DNA of 48,737 nucleotides from Oscillospiraceae bacterium (GTDB lineage Bacteria; Bacillota_A; Clostridia; Oscillospirales; CAG-272): NCBI GenBank assembly GCA_015063335.1, contig SVUH01000009.1:1-48737 (forward strand), written 5' to 3'. Below, in pieces: positions 42,857 to 48,737 of this stretch; the stretch's first letter is position 1, and every line of letters starts with the position of its first letter. The position numbers and the translations under genes are program-made. The notes beneath the pieces were generated by a model that ran no database searches, was not told the DNA's origin, and was given only the letters and a program-made list of their open reading frames with translations.

Positions 42857-43695
42857 TGAAATACGACCTCCGTGCAATAGGTCGTTTTTGGTGGCTCATA
42901 GCCGTATATACGCTTTTGGCGTGTGCTTTTGAGGGGTTTTTGCTCCGCACGGCGCTCGAGATACTTCAAAGCGGAAACGGAACTGTGTGGGCGTTTATTT
43001 GCATTGTATTTTTCTGCCTTGGCATGACATCGGTGAGCATGACCTTGCCGCTTATCTTGCTTTTGGTGTTCTATCGCTTTTACAGACAGCTTTATACCGA
43101 CGTTGGATATCTTACGTTTACGCTTCCCGCGTCTCGCAGGCAGATATTTGCGGCAAAGACGCTCAACGCAGTTTTCTGGATGCTTCTCCAGCTTTTGACT
43201 ATTGGTGCGGGTGTTACTCTGATACTTTTCTGTGCCCCCCCAGCGTCGGACGGAGCGTATTTCGATCCGATTGTATATAACCGACTTGCCGCTCTGTTTG
43301 ATAAGATGTGGAGCGGTATCGGCGCATGGACGGTGGTTTATGCCGTCGAGCTTGCGGCTCTCGTTCTGATCGGAATCTGGATAACAGTAGGCTTTGCGCA
43401 TATGTGCATTACCGTCGGCGCGACCGTCTTTAAGAAGCTTAGACTGGTAGCGTCGGTCGTGATATATACGGTCGCGAGCGCATTCGTTATTTTGGTGGTG
43501 GATATGCTCACGTCCTTGTCAGTGGTTTTGCTTGCGGACGGATTTATTGACGTGCTTTCGGTGTCAAGCGGCGCACTCCAATGCGCAGCCTTGGCTATCA
43601 TATTGCTTATTGCGTGTGTGATTTCGGCGTCCATAGCGGTGTTCATGCATTTGGTAACACTTGACCGAATCGAGCGCAAGCTCAGCTTGGCGTAG
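42841..43695 (+). CDS. ABC-2-type permease subunit
   Basis: A 284-residue integral membrane protein with about six helices. YLTFTLPASRRQIFAAKTLN after the second helix is a common coupling segment in ABC-2-type exporters of Clostridia. It pairs with the ATPase gene it overlaps. Substrate is unknown; such pairs export peptides, lipids or antibiotics. ATGs and AAGGAGGTG inside the end of the ATPase gene support this start. Confidence 0.85.
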   Translation: MLKKLMKYDLRAIGRFWWLIAVYTLLACAFEGFLLRTALEILQSGNGTVWAFICIVFFCLGMTSVSMTLPLILLLVFYRFYRQLYTDVGYLTFTLPASRRQIFAAKTLNAVFWMLLQLLTIGAGVTLILFCAPPASDGAYFDPIVYNRLAALFDKMWSGIGAWTVVYAVELAALVLIGIWITVGFAHMCITVGATVFKKLRLVASVVIYTVASAFVILVVDMLTSLSVVLLADGFIDVLSVSSGALQCAALAIILLIACVISASIAVFMHLVTLDRIERKLSLA

Positions 43696-43706
43696 GAGGT
43701 GCACAC

Positions 43707-44669
43707 ATGAAAAGAAATACTGTTTTGTCAAAGAAAATTTGTGTTTTGACCGTGCTCCTGCTCCTTTTGGCTCAGCTTCTGTCCGTTTTTGCTTTTGCTG
43801 AAACAAAGCAATTTATAAGCTGGACTCTGTCCTCTGACTGTGCTGTTATCGAGGGCAACGGAAGAACTTATACGAAATACGAGCATGCGGATGTCGTTAT
43901 CGATGCCGCTGACGTATACCAGTATGCGGGAAGCATTTGTCCTTCGAGCGGTGAGACGTACAAGCTATATTCTCCTGCGCATGACTCGGAGCTTATCTGG
44001 GTTCAGAAAACTGATAAGGTTGAGATCTACGCTACGGCGAAGGGCAGAGAACAGATAGAGCTATTCCTCCGCGGAGAGGGAGAAATATTCAGAATATCCA
44101 ACGAAAAAAAACAGAAAAGCGTAATTGATGCTTCCGCTGTTTTGCTTATGAACGGCTCTACCGACACGCGTGAGGTGGACGTACGCGAGCTTCGAGATGC
44201 GGAATGCTATGAGATACTCGCTTATGACGCTACTGATACGCTTTCTTATAAGTACGGTGCGGTGTTCAGCTACGGCGGAGAATATTTGTTCGTCAGATAT
44301 TCGGAGCTTTTGAATAACTGCTTTGATGCCGATGGCAACTTTTCATTTAGAAGCGGAACGGTCAGTATGAGAGTTCTTGACCGCGAGCCTGTTGAGAAAG
44401 TAAAGCTTGCTTCGGAGAATATGTCGTACCGAACTGCGACGCATCACTATGAGAATATATCCGACGCCACTCCCGCGATACCAAAGGCATTTTTCTGGCT
44501 GTGCTGTCTGTTTGTCGGATTTGTTTTGCCCCTGCCTTTGCTCGCACTCGGACTTATCATGCCGAGATTTAGGTCGTTATCTAGACCCAGAGCGTGGTAC
44601 TCGCTTGCAGTGCTTGCATTACTGTGGATAGTGCTATCTGCGGCGCTTATTGTGCTGTTGCTCATATAA
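43707..44669 (+). CDS. Signal-peptide membrane protein downstream of the ABC exporter
   Basis: A 320-residue protein I do not recognise. It has a signal peptide (basic start, hydrophobic run, AFA cleavage-type site near 31), an extracytoplasmic beta-rich domain of about 230 residues (FISWTLSSDCAVIEGNGRTY; SETYKLYSPAHDSE), and two C-terminal membrane helices (about 262-286 and 298-319). The stop-to-start gap to the permease is 11 bases with TAGGAGGTG in it, so it belongs to the ABC operon and may be its accessory or sensor subunit. Confidence 0.8.
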   Translation: MKRNTVLSKKICVLTVLLLLLAQLLSVFAFAETKQFISWTLSSDCAVIEGNGRTYTKYEHADVVIDAADVYQYAGSICPSSGETYKLYSPAHDSELIWVQKTDKVEIYATAKGREQIELFLRGEGEIFRISNEKKQKSVIDASAVLLMNGSTDTREVDVRELRDAECYEILAYDATDTLSYKYGAVFSYGGEYLFVRYSELLNNCFDADGNFSFRSGTVSMRVLDREPVEKVKLASENMSYRTATHHYENISDATPAIPKAFFWLCCLFVGFVLPLPLLALGLIMPRFRSLSRPRAWYSLAVLALLWIVLSAALIVLLLI

Positions 44670-44680
44670 AATTTAAAATG

Positions 44681-44705
44681 AACGGGTGCGATTTTAGCAC
44701 CCGTT
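44681..44705 (+). terminator. Terminator of the ABC operon
   Basis: 9-bp stem AACGGGTGC/GCACCCGTT with an A-T rich loop, followed by TTCTTTT. Confidence 0.8.
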
Positions 44706-44801
44706 TTCTTTTATATCTGCTACACTTGACGGCAAAATTTTCCGTTTTTTTGTTATATATATAAATAATTGAAAAAAATTCACTTTTTTCTCGCTTTTCT
44801 A

Positions 44802-44830
44802 TTGAATTTTTGAAAAAAGTATGGTATAAT
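44802..44830 (+). promoter_or_regulatory. Promoter of the ferredoxin-dehydrogenase-fumarase cluster
   Basis: TTGAAT, 17-base spacer, TATAAT. The leader to the first start codon is about 125 bases and contains GTTAAAAG/CTTTTAAC and GGC/GCC stems. The 100 bases upstream are AT-rich without a gene. Confidence 0.65.
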
Positions 44831-44883
44831 GTTAAAAGTTAAAATTTTGTCAATCTTTTAACTTGGCTTTTTTGCCTTGGATA

Positions 44884-44901
44884 TTGTCATTTTTTTAACA
44901 A
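44884..44901. promoter_or_regulatory. Candidate Rex (NADH-sensing repressor) site
   Basis: TTGTCATTTTTTTAACAA matches the Rex consensus TTGTTAA-N4-TTAACAA at 12 of 14 defined positions. It lies in the leader about 47 bases after the predicted transcription start, ahead of redox genes, which is where a Rex roadblock would make sense. Confidence 0.4.
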
Positions 44902-44963
44902 TAAAGATCGCGCAACTGCGCACAGCAACTCACAAATAATAAAACATTGCGAGGAATTGATTT

Positions 44964-45203
44964 ATGAAGGTTACAGTTTGTATCGGAAGCTCATGTCATC
45001 TTAAGGGCTCACGCAAGGTGGTAGACGAGCTTCAAGGCTTGATCGACAAAAACGGACTTGGCGACAAGGTGGAGCTTTGCGGCACCTTTTGCATGGGGCA
45101 GTGCCAGCAGGGAGTATGCGTCACGGTAGACGGAGCGCTTCACTCGGTATCCCCCGAAACGGTCGGAGATTTCTTTGCTTGCGAGATATTGGCAAAGGCA
45201 TAA
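44964..45203 (+). CDS. Thioredoxin-fold [2Fe-2S] ferredoxin domain protein
   Basis: A 79-residue protein like the NuoE/thioredoxin-like ferredoxin domain of NADH-linked hydrogenases and dehydrogenases. Cys6-x4-Cys11 and Cys43-x3-Cys47 are the cluster ligands; Cys39 and Cys52 are extra. It would carry electrons between NAD(P)H enzymes and a partner. GCGAGGAATTG precedes the ATG. The dehydrogenase gene follows after 66 bases, suggesting one redox operon. Confidence 0.88.
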   Translation: MKVTVCIGSSCHLKGSRKVVDELQGLIDKNGLGDKVELCGTFCMGQCQQGVCVTVDGALHSVSPETVGDFFACEILAKA

Positions 45204-45269
45204 TGAGAAAGACCGAATTTTAAGAATTGAAAAAAATAAAACATTATTATAAAGCATAGGAGAACTAAA

Positions 45270-46217
45270 ATGCAAAAGAAAATCACTATCATCGGTGCCG
45301 GCTCTGTTGGCGCAACAACTGCATTCGCCCTTCTTACCCGTGGCGCTGCATCTGAGGTCGTTTTGATCGACGTTAACAAGGAGAAGGCTCTAGGAGAGGC
45401 ACTTGACATCAAGCAGGCAACTCCCTTTATCGACAACTGCGATATTTACGCAGGCAGCTACGAGGACGCAGTTGGCTCTGACGTTGTTATTATTACGTCC
45501 GGAATAGGCAGAAGACCCGGTCAGACAAGACTTGAGCTCGTTCAGACCAATATTGCTATAATAAAGGAAATTTCGGGCGATATCGTTAAGGCTGCGCCTA
45601 ACGCTATCTACATAATCGTTGCAAACCCCGTAGATATCCTAACCTACGCGTTTTTGAAGTATACGGGACTTCCCAAGAACCAGGTTTTCGGTACGGGAAC
45701 TGTGCTTGACACTATCCGTCTGCGTACCCGTCTTGCTGAAATTTACAGCGTAAACAAGCAGCAGGTACACGCAAATGTTCTTGGAGAGCACGGAGATACC
45801 TCTTTCGTTGCATGGTCTACCGCAACTATCGCAGGTGTTCCGCTTCACGAATACAATGGAGCTATCGCATCTGCTTATAACGTTCCCAATGAGTACACTC
45901 ACGAGGACGTTGAAACGTACGTAAGAAAGTCCGGCGGAAGAATTATCTCCAGAAAGGGCTGTACCGTTTACGGTATCGGTATGACGTCCACGCATATCGT
46001 AAAATCTCTTGCAGGTAGCGCAGAGACTGCAATGACCGTTTCTTCCTTGCACGAGGGCGAGTACGGAATAAGCGACGTTTGTCTCAGCTCTCTTACGCTT
46101 ATTGACCATACTGGTGTGCGCTCCATAATTGCCCAGAAGCTTACCGATGACGAGCTTGCAAAGCTCCATGCTTCAGCTGAGGCTCTTAAGGACGTAATAA
46201 AGAACGTAAAGTTCTGA
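45270..46217 (+). CDS. Lactate/malate dehydrogenase family protein, probably malate dehydrogenase
   Basis: A 315-residue NAD-dependent 2-hydroxyacid dehydrogenase. The N-terminal GAGSVGATTAFAL is the NAD loop, Asp34 follows the second strand, and GEHGDTSF carries catalytic His174. Overall it reads like L-lactate dehydrogenase (GTGTVLDTIRLR), but the specificity position normally Gln in LDH (Q-K-P-G) is Arg81 here (GRRPGQTR), the residue used by malate dehydrogenases to bind the second carboxylate. The fumarase gene next to it supports malate. TAGGAGAAC precedes the ATG. Lactate activity cannot be excluded. Confidence 0.85.
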   Translation: MQKKITIIGAGSVGATTAFALLTRGAASEVVLIDVNKEKALGEALDIKQATPFIDNCDIYAGSYEDAVGSDVVIITSGIGRRPGQTRLELVQTNIAIIKEISGDIVKAAPNAIYIIVANPVDILTYAFLKYTGLPKNQVFGTGTVLDTIRLRTRLAEIYSVNKQQVHANVLGEHGDTSFVAWSTATIAGVPLHEYNGAIASAYNVPNEYTHEDVETYVRKSGGRIISRKGCTVYGIGMTSTHIVKSLAGSAETAMTVSSLHEGEYGISDVCLSSLTLIDHTGVRSIIAQKLTDDELAKLHASAEALKDVIKNVKF

Positions 46218-46338
46218 TTGACAATATAGATCTTGACATTCAAACGCCGCGATGACCTCGCGGCGATTTGAAAGGCGGCACGGTAGTGTCGGATATCACG
46301 TATTTAAAATAAAGTCACACATAGGAAAGGATATTAAT

Positions 46339-47715
46339 ATGGAATACCGCATCGAACACGACTCTATGGGCGAAATGAAGGTTCCTGCTGACCGTCTTTG
46401 GGCAGCACAGACTCAGAGAAGCCATGAAAACTTTGAAATAGGCGTTGGCATTGAAACTATGCCCGCTGAAATTATACACGCATTCGGCGTACTTAAAAAG
46501 GCGGCTGCTATTACCAATAATAAGCTTCGCCCCGAAAAAATGACCGATGAAAAGCTCGGCGCTATCATGGCGGCTTGCGACGAGGTTATGGCAGGCAAGC
46601 TTAACGGACATTTTCCTCTCGTAGTATGGCAGACGGGCTCCGGAACGCAATCCAACATGAACTCAAACGAGGTTATTGCAAACCGCGGAAATCAGATACT
46701 CGGTAAGCAGCTTCTTCACCCCAATGACGATTCCAACATGAGCCAGTCCTCTAACGATACTTTCCCCACGGCTATGCACATAGCGGCAGTTCTTACCCTT
46801 GAGGATAAGCTCATTCCCGCAGTAAAGGAGCTTATCGCTACCTTTACAAGACTTGAGGAAGAGAACGAGGGAATTGTTAAGAGTGGTAGAACTCACCTTC
46901 AGGACGCGACTCCCATTAAGTTCAGTCAGGAGATAAGCGGCTGGAGATCCAGCCTTGAGAAGGACGTAGAGCTTATCGAGCGCGCTATCGATCCTCTCCG
47001 TGAGCTTGCTCTCGGCGGAACCGCAGTAGGAACGGGACTTAACGCACCGAAGGGATTTGACGTAGGAGTTGCCGAGGAGGTTTCAAAGATCACAGGCAAG
47101 AAGTTCGTCACCGCATCCAACAAGTTCCACGCGCTCACCTCTAAGGACGAGCTTGTATTCGCACACGGTGCTATCAAGGCACTCGCTTGCGATATGATGA
47201 AGATAGCAAACGACGTTCGTTGGCTCGCGTCCGGTCCTCGCGACGGTCTTGGAGAAATTTTCATTCCCGAGAACGAGCCCGGCTCGTCTATCATGCCCGG
47301 TAAGGTCAACCCCACTCAGTGTGAGGCTGTTACCATGGTGGCAGTTCAGGTTATGGGTAACGACGTTGCTGTAAGCATGGCAGCTTCTCAGGGTAACTTT
47401 GAGCTTAACGTGTTCATGCCCGTTTGCATCTACAACTTCCTTCAGTCCGCAAGACTTCTCGCTGAGGCTATCGTGTCCTTCAACAAGAACTGCGCTGTCG
47501 GAATCAAGGCTAACAGAGAAAAGATGCACCACAACCTGCATAATTCGCTTATGCTTGTTACGGCGCTTAACCCCTATATCGGTTATGAGAATGCCGCAAA
47601 GACCGCAAAGAAGGCATTCAAGGACAACATCTCTCTTAAGGAAGCTTGTGTCGAGCTCGGCTTCTTGACGGCTGAAAAATTTGATGAGGTTTTCCATCCC
47701 GAGCAGATGGTATAA
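46339..47715 (+). CDS. fumC: Class II fumarate hydratase
   Basis: Interconverts malate and fumarate without an iron-sulfur cluster. The 458-residue protein has TGSGTQSNMNSNEVIANRG, SQSSNDTFPTAMHIA, SGRTHLQDATP and GSSIMPGKVNPTQCE, the complete class II signature. I start at MEYRIEHD, with AGGAAAGG about 8 bases upstream; the frame is open to 46252 without a ribosome binding site. Between a malate-type dehydrogenase and HdrBC-like genes it would run in the malate-to-fumarate direction. Confidence 0.95.
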   Translation: MEYRIEHDSMGEMKVPADRLWAAQTQRSHENFEIGVGIETMPAEIIHAFGVLKKAAAITNNKLRPEKMTDEKLGAIMAACDEVMAGKLNGHFPLVVWQTGSGTQSNMNSNEVIANRGNQILGKQLLHPNDDSNMSQSSNDTFPTAMHIAAVLTLEDKLIPAVKELIATFTRLEEENEGIVKSGRTHLQDATPIKFSQEISGWRSSLEKDVELIERAIDPLRELALGGTAVGTGLNAPKGFDVGVAEEVSKITGKKFVTASNKFHALTSKDELVFAHGAIKALACDMMKIANDVRWLASGPRDGLGEIFIPENEPGSSIMPGKVNPTQCEAVTMVAVQVMGNDVAVSMAASQGNFELNVFMPVCIYNFLQSARLLAEAIVSFNKNCAVGIKANREKMHHNLHNSLMLVTALNPYIGYENAAKTAKKAFKDNISLKEACVELGFLTAEKFDEVFHPEQMV

Positions 47716-47730
47716 ATCGGAGGTAATTTG

Positions 47731-48507
47731 ATGAAAGTTAGTTATTTTCCCGGATGCACCCTGAAAAATAAGGCTAAGGATCTGGATCTGTATGCGTACA
47801 GATCTGCCGAGGCGCTTGGTGTGACCTTGGAAGAAATTGAAAATTGGCAGTGCTGCGGCGGCGTGTTTACTACCGCACAGAACGAGGTTGCTACGAAGCT
47901 TTCCTCCGTTCGCGCACTGAAATACGCAAGCGACAGAAATCAGCCGCTCGTAACAGTTTGCTCCGCTTGCCACAACGTAATAAAGCAGACCAATCACGCT
48001 ATGCAGACAAATAAGGAGTTTTCCGATAAGGTAAACCGTTATATGGCTGCTGACGGCGGCTACGCTGGTGAGGCAGAGGTATATCACTACCTCGAGATGC
48101 TTCGCGACCTCGTGGGCTTTGATAAGGTAAAGGAAGCTGTTGTAAACAGCCTTAAGGGTAAGAAGATCGCGGCATACTACGGCTGCTTGCTGCTTAGACC
48201 TAATAAGGTAATGCGTATGGACGACCCCGAAAACCCCACCATTATGGAGGATTTCATTCGCGCTCTTGGCGCAGAGGCTGTTGTCTATGCGAGAAGAAAC
48301 GAGTGCTGCGGCGGATATATTTCCGTCGAAAGCCCCGATAGCGCAAAGAGAAATTCAACCGCTATCGTAGAAAACGCAAAAGCTGCGGGAGCAGAAATGA
48401 TAATAACCGCTTGTCCTCTTTGCAAGTACAATCTTGTAAAGAACGGTGCGGATATTCCCGTAGTATATTTCACCGAGCTTCTTGCTGAAGCCCTTGGTGT
48501 AAAGTAA
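47731..48507 (+). CDS. HdrB-like CCG-domain iron-sulfur subunit
   Basis: A 258-residue protein of the heterodisulfide-reductase subunit B group. It contains two CCG modules: CCGGVFTTAQNE with VCSACHNV, and CCGGYISVES with ACPLCKYN, which bind non-cubane iron-sulfur clusters. In anaerobic bacteria such subunits serve in fumarate reductases (TfrB type), lactate or other dehydrogenase complexes. GGAGG lies 7 bases before the ATG at 47731. It is followed 11 bases later by the HdrC-like gene. Confidence 0.88.
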   Translation: MKVSYFPGCTLKNKAKDLDLYAYRSAEALGVTLEEIENWQCCGGVFTTAQNEVATKLSSVRALKYASDRNQPLVTVCSACHNVIKQTNHAMQTNKEFSDKVNRYMAADGGYAGEAEVYHYLEMLRDLVGFDKVKEAVVNSLKGKKIAAYYGCLLLRPNKVMRMDDPENPTIMEDFIRALGAEAVVYARRNECCGGYISVESPDSAKRNSTAIVENAKAAGAEMIITACPLCKYNLVKNGADIPVVYFTELLAEALGVK

Positions 48508-48518
48508 GGAGGATACAT

Positions 48519-48737
48519 ATGGAAAACAACACTAAGTATCTTCGTGAAGAAATTTTACGTATGAGCGGCGTTAACACGAGCAAGTGCATGAAGTGCGGAA
48601 AATGCTCGGCAACCTGCCCCGCATACGACGAGATGGAGTATCACCCCCATCAGTTCGTAGGCATGGTTGAAACGGGAGATATTGAGCCACTGCTCAACTC
48701 CGAATCACTTTATAAATGCCTGTCCTGCTTTGCTTGC
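48519..48737 (+). CDS. HdrC-like 4Fe-4S subunit (5' part, runs off the window)
   Basis: The first 73 residues of a ferredoxin-type subunit. CMKCGKCSATCPAY is a 4Fe-4S motif and CLSCFAC begins the second at the window's edge. The order HdrB-HdrC after fumC suggests a fumarate reductase or related complex; a flavoprotein gene would be expected to the right. AAGGAGG precedes the ATG. Confidence 0.88.
   Translation, partial: MENNTKYLREEILRMSGVNTSKCMKCGKCSATCPAYDEMEYHPHQFVGMVETGDIEPLLNSESLYKCLSCFAC

Overview
The window reads as chromosomal DNA of an anaerobic Clostridia-type Bacillota bacterium, probably a gut or rumen fermenter. Support comes from strong AGGAGG ribosome binding sites, consensus sigma-A promoters often with an extended -10 (TGnTATAAT), typical Firmicute gene pairs (yceD-rpmF, upp-uraA), a GGGtGRT protein, a domain-permuted GH3 beta-glucosidase and fermentative redox genes. 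Most of it is ordinary housekeeping: sugar hydrolysis, amino acid and uracil uptake, lepA, murA, a pseudouridine synthase, an ABC exporter, and at the right edge a malate/lactate dehydrogenase, fumarase and HdrB/HdrC-like cluster that looks like a reductive route from oxaloacetate towards succinate.

The stand-out region is 10847-27081: one perfect promoter followed by a palindrome, then six codirectional genes over 16 kb. They encode (1) a membrane protein joining a GH3-like domain without its catalytic residues to an AAA+ domain without Walker A/B, (2) a membrane-anchored McrB-type AAA+ ATPase, (3) a coiled-coil protein that looks like a DUF2357/McrC-type partner with no nuclease, (4) a second McrB-type ATPase whose last 1,152 bp are identical to the first but with a different membrane anchor, (5) an exported transglutaminase with MBG-like modules and calcium-loop repeats, and (6) a 1,635-residue membrane-anchored protein built from about ten MBG-like modules. 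I infer a membrane-spanning machine: cytoplasmic AAA+ ring inside, adhesive or cross-linking rods outside. I do not recognise it as a described system.

27.05-30.0 kb is accessory: a 48-bp perfect palindrome, a candidate 430-nt non-coding RNA with its own promoter and terminator, a small helical protein, a second structured RNA leader ending in a UUCG terminator, an Ltp-type (superinfection exclusion) lipoprotein, and an intact tRNA-Leu surrounded by broken tRNA-Leu ends and direct repeats, suggesting a worn integration hot spot.

Remaining layout: 1-9.3 kb GGGtGRT, GH3, NSS transporter, upp/uraA, SGNH hydrolase; 9.3-10.5 kb pyrophosphatase-like and histidine phosphatase genes; 30-36 kb thioesterase, lipoprotein, cysteine desulfurase, NAD(P)HX dehydratase, yceD, rpmF, tRNA-Glu and a divergent SLOG/ribbon-helix-helix pair sharing a palindrome; 36-45 kb murA, DUF3810, RluA, a 30-residue Cys-rich peptide, lepA and an ABC exporter. 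All functional calls are from reading sequence motifs; no database search was possible.
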